Source: Coriaria nepalensis
Lineage: Eukaryota; Streptophyta; Magnoliopsida; Cucurbitales; Coriariaceae
Direction of reading: 5' to 3'
Length of the DNA: 64,000 nt
Assembly (NCBI GenBank): GCA_027186245.1
Contig: CP114496.1
Span: 1,061,501 to 1,125,500, forward strand
The notes beneath the pieces are model-generated. The model was not told the DNA's origin, searched no databases, and worked only from the letters and a program-made list of their open reading frames with translations. The position numbers were made by a program, and so were the translations under genes. Position 1 is the first letter of the stretch. Every line of letters starts with the position of its first letter. Shown one piece after another: positions 37,597-48,798 of the stretch.

Positions 37597-38999
37597 CTGT
37601 TGAGATAGTAGAAGAAGAAGAAGAATGAAATAAAATTGAGAATAAAATGGTATATATATTAAGGGATAAGTATTGAAGACGAACCTACTACTTAAGGCGA
37701 ACATGGAATATTATAAAGCGATGACGAGGTGGATTGATAAGAAGGAAGCAAATAAGTAAGTATTTATTTATTTTTTTAATATTATTTTGTTTTTACTTAA
37801 TTGCATAGATAAGTCATAGGTTGACTTTTTGATATGTTCATCCAAATTATTTGACTCTAATGCAATTATGCTTTTTGTCTAACTATCTCCATATAGGACA
37901 CTAGTGATTAGAATGGATGGCTACAAGCATGATCATGTGTGGTTTGAGGACATACTACGGTCCTGATCATGGATGAAAACCGATGTAAGTTCATTTTTTA
38001 TGAGATTTATCGAGCAATCAAGAAAAACATTCAAAAACTAGCATTCTATCCAATTTTTCACACTACTCGATGACCCCTCTTCTATTAGAAACTTTGAGCA
38101 ATCGGGAAAAACAAACATAATACTACCTTCTACCTATTTTTCATGATTGCTTGATTGTTATTTGTACATTGTATATTTTTTTTTAAACTTCTTTTTCTAT
38201 ATTTTCTATTTCCAGCATGTCGAAGAGTACATTTTCTTGCTCCGAATGAGACAATCCAAATTCTCCGACATACTTAGCCAAGATGTTGCATTCGTTGATA
38301 GTTTCTTCCCTCAATTCGTGAACTATTATTGGAATTCTTAGTTTAAGAAGATAGGGAAGGCAGAGAGAGCATAACATGATTTTGGGGTAAATTCTATTTT
38401 GTATGACTATATGGATGGAGAGCTTAACAGGATGTTGATGGACAGTTCTAGAGGATTGTACATGCCTTTCAACTATCCAAACCAGCATTGAGTTGCTTTT
38501 TTTGTTGACATACCAGCGAGCAAGATCATTGTTATGCATTTGTTGTCATCGAGCATAAGCTAAAAGGGTAAGTTGAGAACATTGCTAGCCCTATTATGCA
38601 CTATGCTCCCATACTTACTGAGGATTATTAGGCCAAAGTTTGAAGTTGTACCGTTTGAGGTAGAGATGATTGTAGGGTTGTCGAAAAATAGTACTACTCT
38701 CTTAGGGGATTATGGGGTATTCATGCTTAAGTCTATGGAGTTTCATCAGACATGTATCAATATTCATCTTGTTTTTAATGAGCATGTGAAACTTTTCTAC
38801 TTCCAGATTGTCGGTGCCATTTACCAAGGACATTTGGACATATGATTTTTAATTATAATTATTTTTGTGTTTAGTCATAATTTAAGGTACATTTAATATA
38901 TATGAATTCAGGATAATTTCTTCGAAGTTCATTATGATTTTGATTGTTGTTGATGTATTGTTGTTTTCATGATGCACTGACGTGTTGCTGCTGATGTGT

Positions 39000-39480
39000 T
39001 GGGGCACACTAGATTTTTAAGTCTATGCCTATTTCTGATTGCTCGAGATGCTTCTAGAATCATTCCTTAAGCAATCTATAATAGGATATATTAGATTTTT
39101 AAGTTTGTGCCCCTATTCTTAATTAATCAAGATGTTTCTGAAAGTATTCCTCAAGCAATCTAGAGTGGAGGACATTAGATTTTAAGTTTTTGCCCCTATT
39201 TCTAATTGCTCGAGATGCTTCTAGAAGCATTCCTCGAGCAATCTAGAATGTGAGACACTAGATTTTTAAGTATGTGCCCCTATTCCCAGTTGCTTGAGAT
39301 GTTTTTGGAAACACTCCTTGAACAATCTATAATGAGGGACACTGGACTTCTAAGTTTGTGCTCTTGTTCCTAATAGCTCGATATGCTTCTAGAAGCACTC
39401 CTCAAGCAATCAGGAATGGGCATTGGCTTTTTAAGTCTATTCCCATTTCTCGATTGCACGAGAGGTGATCTGGAAGCATT
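39000..39480. repeat. hairpin tandem array A (about 82-bp units)
   Basis: About six units. The best unit holds ATTGCTCGAG (39205-39214), a 16-base perfect palindrome ATGCTTCTAGAAGCAT (39215-39230), TC, and CTCGAGCAAT (39233-39242), forming a near-perfect stem. Units are separated by ACACTAGATTTTTAAGTTTGTGCCCCTATT-like spacers. Other units are diverged but keep both arms. Confidence 0.9.
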
Positions 39481-39539
39481 CCCAAACTTAAATTTTTAAC
39501 CTTTTATCTCAATCTCTACATAATAAGCATTTTGTCTGA

Positions 39540-40340
39540 AAGCCTTAAAATTAAACTTTTCAACCTTAACCCAACCTTGAAACCCTAGGACTTAGTCATA
39601 AACCTTAAGACATGGTCGTTTCATCTTAACCTTATGTCCTTTCATATTAACCATAAAACCTAAGTATTAGAAATTTTATATTGACCATATGTCTAAAACC
39701 CTAAACCATAAATTTTAATCCCTAAGTATTAGACTGTTTATATTAATCCTAAAACTCAAGACATTAACTCTAAATCTTGTCTTTAACCCTAAACCCTAAG
39801 TCTTAATCTCAAGTGTTAAACCATTCATATTAACCTTAAGCCCTTAGACTTTAACCATAAATTCGAAGTCTTAATCCCTAAACCCTATCTTTAACCCTAA
39901 ATCCTAAGTCATAAGTCTTAATTTCTAATTGTTAGACTATTTATATTAACTTTAAACATTAAGACTGTAAGCCTAAACCCTAAAACTTTAACCCATAAAT
40001 CCTAAGTCTTAATCCCTAAGTGTTAAACCGTTCATATTGACCATAAACCCTAAAAATTTAGTCTTAGAATCCTAAGACTTTAACCCTAAACCCTAATACT
40101 TAATCTCTAAATCCTAAGTCTTTAACCCTAAATCATAATTTTAATGAATCCATACTAAACCCTAAACTTTAAGACTTTAACCCTAAACCCTAAGTATTGG
40201 TCATTTTTTCTTAACCCTAAATGTCGTGGTCCTTTAACCCTATATCATTTCATATTGACCCTAAAACTTAAATCCTAAAGCCTAAGAAATTGAGTGTTAG
40301 ACCTTTCATATTAAATCTTAACCCTAAACCTTTAAGAAGT
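39540..40340. repeat. telomere-like CCCTAAA-rich minisatellite
   Basis: Words such as AACCCTAAACCCTAAG occur throughout, mixed with CTTTAA, TTAAGTCTTAATC and CCATTCATATTAACC in a loose higher-order unit of roughly 80-100 bases. The plant telomere unit is CCCTAAA, but pure tandem runs never exceed two or three units, so it is not a captured telomere end; it is a minisatellite with telomere-like words. Confidence 0.75.
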
Positions 40341-40359
40341 GTTGAGCATTTTGCATTCA

Positions 40360-40830
40360 AATCCCAATTGCTCAATGACTGCTTCTGAAATGAGTCATCG
40401 AGCAATTAGGAAATCAGATCAAAATGATAGCATTATGTTCTAATTTTTCCAATTGCTCGATGACTCTTTCGTAAAGGAGTCATCGAGTAGTTAGGAAAAT
40501 CAGAATAAAATGTTAGCTAACTGGATTCAGATCTTGATTGCTCGATGACTCCTTCTTAAAGAAGTCATCGAGAAATTGGGAAATAAGACCTGAATAATAT
40601 CATTTTACTATGATTTTCTTGATTGCTCATTGCTTTTTTCTTAAAGGAGTTATCGAGTAATTGAAAAACTCAAAACATAACGTTAGCATTCAGCATTCAT
40701 ATCTCGATTGCTCGATGACTCCTTAAGGAAGTCATCAAGCAATCGAGAAAATTAGAACATAATGTTAGCATTATGCATTTAATTCCTGATTGCTCAATGG
40801 CTCCTTCAAGTAGCCATCGAACAATCGTGA
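40360..40830. repeat. hairpin tandem array B (about 85-bp units)
   Basis: Six units of the form GATTGCTCGATGACTCCTT, a short loop, then AAGGAGTCATCGAGCAATC, near 40367, 40458, 40536, 40620, 40704 and 40788. Each is an imperfect palindrome of about 40 bases, separated by GAAAATCAGAACATAATGTTAGCATT-like spacers. The outer stem ATTGCTCGA/TCGAGCAAT is the same as in array A; the inner stem differs. Confidence 0.9.
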
Positions 40831-41029
40831 ATGAGGTAACATAATGCTAAAACTTTCATTTCTAATAATCGAGATATCAATGTAAACTTACTAATAAATA
40901 ATCACATCACGACCATAATTTATAAGAAAAGTATTCATAAAAATGAATAATTGATGATAAACAATATGGTGAAAGTTTTATTACATCAAAAATAATGAGA
41001 TACAATAAGATTACATTAAATTAGGTCAT

Positions 41030-43330
41030 TCTAACTGGAGGCTCGAGGGGTTGTGGTCAACATTATAAGGTTTTGACATGTTGTCTTATTATGTTCAAGG
41101 CCGCCACATTTGTTACATTTATTTCTCTTCCGTGGTTACTTCTCCCTCGAAAGTATACGTCTCTTTTTGGGCCTCCCACATTGCTTACACATGATAGGGG
41201 GTAAAACGTTGATGGATCAGATATTGTCTGAAATGTCCCAATCAATAGATGCTAGTATAAGATAGATTGTATCTTCATATGCTTGCCTTTAATTATGAGT
41301 GGTGTAGTATTATGAACAAAAGATATGAGGTGCAAGCACATAGTTATTTGATGCTAGGAAACTCAAAGATGTTAAGGCATGAGTGTACGGTATTTTATCC
41401 AATTAGAACTTTTTTGACTTAAATCGACCAATGCATTAGAGGTAGAACTACCGATCACCTCAAACGTATCATCATTCACTCTAAAAACCTTCATTATTAA
41501 CGATTCACTTTGTCTTCTCATTAAATATTTATCTACCTCGGGAGTCAATGGTGTATTTTTTTTATTTGTTATATATTTCTGATTATAGAACCAAGTTGTC
41601 ATGATCTTTCTAATGCAATCGAGCAACTCTACAACTGGATAATCTCGTGCATCCTTCAAAGAAGCATTAAGTGAACCGCTATGTATTTAGTCATTATATT
41701 ATAGCAATCACTATTAAAATGAACTCTCATCCAATCTTGAAATATAGCCATCTCCAAATAGGTTGCCACATAAGGATGTTGCAAGCTAATCTCGTTGAAA
41801 TATGTGTTGAAATCTCGAACCTCGTATGCTTTAGCCACATTATAGAATAAATCAAGAAGCCCACCAAACTTGAATTTAACTTTGATGTTTTACCCGAAAT
41901 GTCACATGCATGCACCATATTTTGGATTAAGATAAATAGTCTATAAAGCATTATTAATACGGTTTACTCGATCTGATACAGAAACTAAATTTATGGCATT
42001 GGGTACCGAATCTTGTAGCTTACTCAAACACCAATTTCATGAGGCATTATTCTCTAAATCAACTACAACCCATGCTATTGGATAAAATTGTTGGTTACCA
42101 TCTTGAGTAATTTCCGACTAAAGCATGCCTTTATATTTGGATTTCAAAAAGGTTTCATTAATGGAGATAATGCTTCTCAAATATTGAAATCCCTTAACTG
42201 TTGCTACAAAGACCATGAAAAAAATATAGAAATCTATTATTAACATCCGTCAATAATTCCCTTACATACCTCAAATTACCTCTTTCAATATGCTTACATA
42301 ATAATGGTAAGTCTCTAAAACTATCATCTATCGTACCCCTGATAAGATCATGTGCAATAAATCTTGATTTTCATGCCTTCTAATAATAATTTGTACCCCC
42401 TAGATCAATATGGATAATAGCATCAATTAGTCACGCCTTGGGAGTCTCATTACACCTTTAGTATTCAGCCTTCATATATCGCCCTATCATAAAAGTTGAT
42501 ACTTGTCGATGATTTCCTTACTAGAATGTTACATTACAACTGTGCTAATATTCATACTTTTGAATTTGGAAAAATGATGAATTCTTCTTTCATGACAACA
42601 TATAGTCTTAATCGATATCTTAACCTTGAACTAAAAATTCTGTGTCATCGCATGCGCACGTAGACTCATATCAGTTAGAACTTCGAGGTAAATTATTGTT
42701 TAACATAAGACTCCTCTCCGCTTGAATTGGAATATACAACCATAACTAAAGTGCTTTTAGTGCATGTTGAATTTTGGGTAGCCATGGGAATAGTAACATT
42801 ATCCTCTTCGTTTTCATTTTCCAATTGTGGTGATGGTGGGGGCAGTTTGTTACATCGCATGTGATCAAGGTTATCATTTTTTCACGATCAATCTTACTTC
42901 ATTGAATTGGTCATCCACATACTCCTGATTGACTTCATTGTTGTGATTATTGCGACGCTCTTCCTCCACTGTTTCACCTTTATTAGTATAATCCACCATC
43001 GTATTCTCTTAACCATGAACATCATCATCATCATCCACAACCTCATTAGAATCTCAATAGAAACATCATCATCATCGTGATATCTGTCAATACCATTATC
43101 ATAATCATAAAAATCACAATAATTATCATGATAATTATTAGCATTCGGTAACCGACTACAACAATCATCATGATTAAAAGTAACAGGAACAGGTACATCT
43201 GCATCAGGACCATGTATGTCTTTACTAAAAATATCATTCACATCAGGACGCTTATCTAATTAACGACGATCATCACCACAAGAATCATTCTGACTATTCA
43301 GAATCAACTTAACGTACAATGCAAATTTTT
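41030..43330 (-). pseudogene. MURA-type (Mutator-like) transposase relic
   Basis: Read on the - strand, an acidic N-terminal stretch (about 43240-42900, Asp/Asn rich) precedes the conserved region. RGTIDDSFRDLPLLCKHIERGN lies at about 42350-42285, then LTDVNNRFLYFF, then MVFVATVKGFQYLRS and ISINETFLKSKYKGML (about 42210-42125), where active enzymes have VDGTFLK with the first catalytic Asp; here that codon reads Asn (42157-42159). FYPIAWVVVDLENNAS near 42070 keeps the second Asp. The C-terminal part includes DARDYPVVELLDCIRKIMTTWF (about 41650), LTPEVDKYL, SWIM-like remnants and a terminal zinc-knuckle piece CGG..HNKTTC (about 41110-41085). Several frames and stops; not functional. Confidence 0.85.
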
Positions 43331-43734
43331 TCTCTTTAGATTGCAACTCACGAAAAAATCACTTCACGTCTTGGTTATTTCTTATGTATAGCAGGGCAGA
43401 CAACAATTGAATTGATGGCTTGTATGATAGTTGTAACTCGAATTCATTATGATCTAGGTCGATAGAATCATATACAACTTCCGATGATGTCATATAGAAA
43501 TGACATTAGATTGGATCAAAGCCCCAAATTTTTCCCTCCATCCTATTTCGATGCTAATACCACGTTTTATCTTTCTCATTTGTGTTCACATTCCCCTTTC
43601 ATTCAATATCAAAACATATCATTTTGAAAAATATTTTCATTTCTATAGAAGGAAAAAAATATATAAAGGAATTCAATTTTCTTGATTATAGTGATTGAAA
43701 TAAATGAATTAAATATTGATACTAGATGGTTTCA

Positions 43735-43975
43735 AAATTTCAGTAATGCTTGATTGTTTGATATCTTCATAGTCCAAGAGTTTTAGTAATGCTTGATTAC
43801 TTGATAATCTTACAGACTTCAAGGCATTGAGCAATCAAGATTTCTGACATCATTTATCGATGCCTTGAGGCTTGAAGAGTATCGAGCAATTAAGTAATGA
43901 AGATGGAATGAACATTTTGCCGCCTTATTACTCGATACTCTTCAAACTTCAAGGCATCGAGCAATTGAATAACAT
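43735..43975. repeat. hairpin array C (diverged)
   Basis: Words TTGATTACTTGATA, CTTCAAGGCATTGAGCAATCAAG and TTACTCGATACTCTTCAAACTTCAAGGCATCGAGCAATTGAATAA are arranged in palindromic pairs. It shares the GAGCAAT stem with arrays A and B but has a different core (CTTCAAGGCATCGA). Confidence 0.7.
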
Positions 43976-44420
43976 GAACCCATATTTCAAAATTTTAAAA
44001 TTTGGGCAATGCAAATAGGATTCAAAGCATAATAGAAACATAATACAACTAATGAAAACCCTTTAATATCAACCATTGAAATCAGAATCAGATTTAGAAG
44101 TTTAAAACTTATCCACATGATTTTGGGATCTCAAGCTCTTGATTCTTAATTATGAAGCTTTCACACAAAATGTAGAGGGAGGGTTAGAAATCTAATTATT
44201 TTACAAATGATGAAAAATGGACTAAAAGGGATGATTCGGAGTTGAAGACGCAAATGGAAAATGAGTTTCCATTATTTTTGTGGCTCTCGTTTTGTTTCTT
44301 ACTGTTGAAACTAATGGATAATTTGATAATTTTAATCAATCCTAGGATGAAGGTATTATAGTAACCGTCATATTTTCATTAATTATTTATATATTTGAAA
44401 AGAAGGTTAGTATACTAATA

Positions 44421-45709
44421 AAATTAAAGTGTATATTACTCTCCCAAAAAAAAATTCCCAATGGGTCATCTACTCAATGAACCCTAGAATCAACCTCACA
44501 AAGAATAATGGGTAGAGACAGTGATAAGAATAGAGATAAAGAACACATTATTCATCTTCAATCTTACTAAAATAAAAAATTTAACCTAAAATTATTAAGT
44601 TTTATAAATGAATGGTTGAAATTTCTATTAAAAATATTTTTTTCCTCGTCCTAATTTGTATGTAACATGTTTTATCTCTTATCCACTTTGTCTTGTTCCA
44701 GTCTGGTAAAGAATCTTGCGGTGTCGTAGCTCCCATTAAAGAAATAAGCCATTCCTCAAAGCATTAAGTTAGTGTAAATTTTATATACTACTACTAATAA
44801 TAATAATAATTTAAAAATAATTTGATTTTTAAAAAAATGTCAAAAAATATCTCAAACCATGATGTGAAACGCGGATGGTTTTGAGATGTTTATGTCTAGG
44901 CCGGGGGGATAAGTGGTTTTTACCAAACATAAACAAATCATGTATAAGAAAAACAAAAAGTGTCAAATTAAGTACTTTATACTTAATTATAGTTTTCTTT
45001 TCTTTCTTTTCTTTTGTTTTTTTTTTTTGGAAGAAATTTGTAATTGTGGTCCTAGTCCTACGCCAACGTTTTAACTTCTAGTGAAGATTTGGACTATCAA
45101 ATTAGAAGTGAAGATATAGACTTAAAAGAAGATGAATTTGATAGTCTAAATCTGATCTAAGTTTTGCTTGTGTGGAATCCATTTCTTACTCGTTTAATCA
45201 AATTATTAATGCATATTTTTTAATCGATAATAAGTACTAGTTAAAAATGGAAACTAATAAGTACTAGTAAAAAAATTTTATCCAAGTACTACGGGTAATG
45301 CTCACCTACCGATGCTCCCTACCGGTATTATGGGTAGCCGAGCCGGCTGATATTCTATTTTCTTAAAAAGAAAAAGAAAAGAAAAGAGAATATTTATATT
45401 TATAAAAAGATCTCTAATTTATACAGCTTCAAATATTCATATTACAAAATTGTACACTCAAAACTCAACAAGCATAAACTTAGTTCATTCATATTAATTT
45501 TGACTATTCCATACCACCTAATTCTCTAGCTACTTCACCCAACGTAGTCTTTTTAAATAACCTAAACTGAGTGATGAGGAAGCAAAATCTTCCACGCCAT
45601 ACCAGTTTACCACATGTATATATATATATACATATATTATTAAATATATAAAAATAATTAGTTAAAAAAAAAAAAAAGAAACTTAGCAATCAACTCAACC
45701 TCTTCCAAA
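44421..45709. other. intergenic, AT-rich
   Basis: No gene recognised. A short TA run lies near 45617-45632, within 100 bases of the PSY-like stop codon. Confidence 0.4.
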
Positions 45710-46168
45710 TTAGGGTCTTGGACCTGGAGTGTGGCGATGATTGGCTCCTGATCCTGGATAGTCATTTAGCTCCACATCCATCCTTCCATGAACTACTACT
45801 TCTTCTTCCTCTGAATTCTTCTCACCAACCATCTGCAATTCATTGATATATAAATCATTAATAAAATTTAGGTTTGTCATTATTATTAATATAATTTCTT
45901 TTGTTATTACCATGTGAGCATTGCTTGAAACTTGTTGATCATGATCAACATGAACTACTCCAACTCCAACAAAAAGTCTCCCAGTTCCTACAATGTTAAT
46001 ACGACCAATCACATGACTCCAAATCATGGTGTAAAATTATGAAGAAAAAGAGAGTGGCCGTTCTAAGATTTACTTACTTGAATTAGGGATTGCATTGATG
46101 GAGATCAGAAGGTTGCAAAATCCCAACAAAATGACTAGGAGACGAAGAAGATTAGTGGCTGATGCCAT
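45710..46168 (-). CDS. small secreted peptide precursor, PSY-like (candidate tyrosine-sulfated peptide)
   Basis: Three small exons (- strand): 46168-46078, 45987-45911, 45832-45710, all junctions in frame (CAA|GTAAGT; TTGTAG|GAAC; ATG|GTAATA; TTGCAG|ATGG), giving 96 residues. Residues 1-26 (MASATNLLRLLVILLGFCNL..) are a signal peptide. The middle is variable. The C-terminus ends RMDVELNDYPGSGANHRHTPGPRP in content: an acidic stretch, then the key DY pair, GANHRH and a Pro-rich end. This resembles the DY..P.ANP.HDP pattern of PSY peptides, where TPST sulfates the Tyr after Asp and the mature peptide signals through PSYR receptor kinases. Assignment to PSY rests on this motif only; it could be another DY-type peptide family. 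Confidence 0.7.
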
Positions 46169-47003
46169 TAATGCTTGAAACAATCTTCTTTTGTGCTGTT
46201 TCTTATAGAGAGTATGAACAAGTACTCATTTATATATAGTTGAACACCCCAAATGCTATATAAGATTCTTAAGACTTCATTTTTGGTAGATGTTTGTGAT
46301 ATTGGGTGAAAGAAAACCCTATTTGCAAAAAGTCAAAAAGATATCACTACAACTTTTGTGGAAGTTTATGGCTTTTTTTTTGTTTAATGCATGACATATC
46401 ATAATTGATTGGTAGGATGTGTTTCTAAAATATATGATAATATATATCAAAATTTTGGATATATATTTAAATTCTTGTATCATTATATAAATATACGATT
46501 GAATCATATAATATACGAGCTAATTTAACTACTACACAAATATTTAAGAAATCTCTTGATAATTATATTTCAATGAAAACCTTCGAGAGTTTTGTTTTGT
46601 TTTGTTTTTTTGGTAAAAATATATATAAAATATAAGGAGTGAGATCATTCTCTAGTTGTAATTGGGTGGTTTTCGGAAAAAAAAATATGGTCTAAAGGAA
46701 TATGGCAGTAAAGAAAAGATATTGCAACACTCAATAGAATTGCATAAGTGGAAATCGATGAAGCAAAATGATAGTGTGGCAATTATCATTTCATGCACTA
46801 AAATTTTAAGTCAATGTCTAGTGGGGAATATCATTAGGGTATTAAATGAATTGGAACGACCTATAGTAGTCGTGAAAGTAACTTATTTTTTTTTAATTCT
46901 TACGTGTATAATTGGATCAATAGCAAGAGATTAATATAGAGACGAAAGCGTAAGCTAGAGAATTCATTGAAATTTTGCTTCTTCATGTTTTTCTCTTCTA
47001 CTT

Positions 47004-47046
<43 letters not shown>

Positions 47047-47988
47047 TAGATAGATATATAATATGGAATACGTTTTCTCCTTCAGCGATTCATATTATCC
47101 CGAGACTTTGAAGATGGAGTTATTTTTTATAAGTGATTAATATTTTATATATCATTGTTACAAAGAGATAAATCAAGCAGCAAATTTTCTTACTAATTAT
47201 ATTTATGACTCATTTTGAAGATTCTCATTTTTATTCTTTAAAGTTATCTTTTTAGATTCATTTCGTTAAAATTATTTGATGATGGACTAAGCCTAAAATC
47301 ATGCTGAAATTTTCTTTATTAAGAAATATATAATATTTTTTTTCTTCGAGAAGTTTTGACTATATCACTCATTAAGAAAGTTTTTATCCACTTTCCCTCT
47401 TAATATATTTGTATGTTTAATTGAACTTGCCTTAAGTTGGTTGATTACCTATTACCTAACTTAGACACTTGCTCAACTTGATTTTGTAACTTAGACACCA
47501 TTTTGTAGCACATGATTGTGAAATGGTGGTGGATGTTAGTCTTTTTCATGAAGTTTCTCTCATTTTTGCTGCAATTAGGAGAAGCCCGTATGAAGAAAGT
47601 GGCTCGAGTAGATTCCAAACGTTTTCTAGATATTTCATGAAGGAGGAAGTGGTAGATATAGTTAAATTATTTTGTAGATCTTTCTAGAAAGTTTGTGGCT
47701 TTGAGTGATTTTTAAGCGCTTGTAGAAATTTACATCAACAATAAGAATATATGTTAATAAAGAGGAAATTTTTTGAGAAAGTTAGTAATGATTATTAATT
47801 GTGTTCTTTTTCGATTATATAGATTAGATATGTATATGTTAGAAGTCTACATCTAAGATATTTAGACTCAATGTTGAGGTTTTATCTAAGAAATCTATTG
47901 GTAATAAAGATATTACGAGTTTGGAAAATCAAGATCCTGATTAGCGAGATCTTAATATATATTAAAAATAGAGATGTATAGAGGGATG
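46169..47988. other. intergenic, includes a TA microsatellite
   Basis: The first 200 bases are the promoter of the PSY-like gene; ATATATAAATGAG on the gene strand near 46225-46240 could be its TATA box. A (TA)n run lies at about 47008-47060, continuing into GATA units. A 90-codon open frame at 46662-46934 has no recognised features and is treated as chance. Confidence 0.45.
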
Positions 47989-48342
47989 TGTTGAGAGTAT
48001 TATATCATACATCTGAAAGAGAATATTTAAAAAATTAGTATATAAGAAAAATGAGTCAATTCCTCTAATATCCAATTAGTTTTGATATGCAAGCTCAGAT
48101 TTCTACATGGTATTAGAGCTAAGTCCAACATATAATTGAACTAACTATCACACATGCTTCGTACCGCTCATATGTAAAAAGTCCATGTGTAGGCTTAAAA
48201 TAACCTCACATGTGAAAAGGCGTGTTGAGAATATTATATCTCACATATGAAAGAGAACACTTATGAAATTAGTATATAAGAAATATGAGCCGAATCCTCT
48301 CACAGCAAATTGGTTTTTGAGATGGAAGCTCATATTTTAATA
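47989..48342 (+). mobile_element. TRIM (miniature LTR retrotransposon), complete
   Basis: Two direct repeats of about 119 bases, 47989-48107 and 48223-48342, both start TGTTGAGA.TATTATATC and carry GAAAGAGAA, AATTAGTATATAAGAAA and AAGCTCA. Right after the first is TGGTATTAGAGC (48108-48119), one base off the TGGTATCAGAGC primer-binding site for initiator tRNA-Met. The internal part is only about 115 bases and non-coding, and ends in a purine stretch (GTGAAAAGGCG) before the second LTR. This is the definition of a TRIM. Confidence 0.85.
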
Positions 48343-48798
48343 TGATATCAAAGCTGAGGTCTCAAGTTCAAATTACAGTTGCTCTCCCCTTTGATATTTC
48401 TGCATATGATATGATTATTGGCTTTATTTGCTATTTATTTATACGTGTAAGACTCACATTGTTATGAGCTTGCATGTGATATGAAGTATTAAGAATATCA
48501 ATGATAGATAACATAATTGGTATGTTTTCTATCAATTCAAATTTTAGGAGAATCAGTAACTTAACATAAGTATCAGAGTTAAACTCAACAGATAATTATA
48601 CTAACTCATACACGTGTGCCATGTCACCTATATAAAAAAGTTCAGATGTAAGCTCAAAATAATGCTACACATGAGAGGCATGTTAAGAATATATTCATTC
48701 CACATCTGAAATGTGATTCTAGGAAATTTAGTATATAAGAAAGATTGTCTAACTCCTCTCATGATTGTTGTTTTGAGATAGAAATTCATATTTCTACA
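48343..48798 (+). mobile_element. second TRIM internal region and third LTR copy
   Basis: TATCAGAGTTAAACTCAACA at about 48571 and the following 110 bases match the internal part of the neighbouring TRIM, and 48681-48798 is a third LTR copy (TGTTAAGAATATATTC ... TTTCTACATA). A primer-binding-like TGATATCAAAGC at 48343 follows the middle LTR. The three LTRs suggest a tandem or recombined TRIM. Confidence 0.7.

Larger units (their letters stand above)
36642..38845 (+). pseudogene. Ulp1-type (C48) cysteine protease of a Mutator-like element, inactivated
   Basis: The 5' part has a Lys/Glu-rich low-complexity segment, then coiled-coil modules (SRMLVDLHKRIENLEERMRS) followed by Ser/Pro-rich text (SPPLPSRASDASPSS), present three times through a 291-bp tandem repeat. 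The protease part follows at 38220-38845: FFPQFVNYYWN, GLYMPFNYPNQH then a stop where Trp of the usual HWV is expected (TGA at about 38488), VAFFVDI, and GDYGVFMLKSMEF. In the family this last motif is GDCGVF, with the catalytic cysteine; here the codon at 38711-38713 is TAT (Tyr). The His is kept, and the Asp position reads MHL. So at least two of three catalytic positions are lost besides stops and frameshifts. In active relatives it would cleave SUMO-like conjugates. Confidence 0.75.
36100..44420. mobile_element. large Mutator-like element of the Ulp1-carrying type (boundaries approximate)
   Basis: Two transposon-associated genes converge: a Ulp1-type cysteine protease relic on + (36640-38845) and a MURA transposase relic on - (41030-43330). 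Such pairing is known for plant MULEs carrying Ulp1-like genes (Kaonashi/KIKI types and related cucurbit elements). The interval between them is filled with tandem hairpin arrays and a telomere-like block, and a further hairpin array lies near the transposase 5' side. No terminal inverted repeats were found by eye at either end, and many elements of this type lack them. Both genes are dead. Confidence 0.7.

Noticed and set aside
39000..40830. CRISPR-like regularly spaced repeats
   Set aside because: The units are tandem and diverged along their whole length including the spacers, in a plant transposon; there are no unique spacers and no cas genes.
42894..43241. Met/Asp-rich open frames on - as separate genes
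   Set aside because: They are translations of CATCATCAT/ATGATG runs in the acidic N-terminal part of the dead MURA transposase.
46662..46934. 90-codon open frame on +
   Set aside because: No signal peptide, domain or splice context; AT-rich, and ends in low-complexity residues. No support beyond its length.
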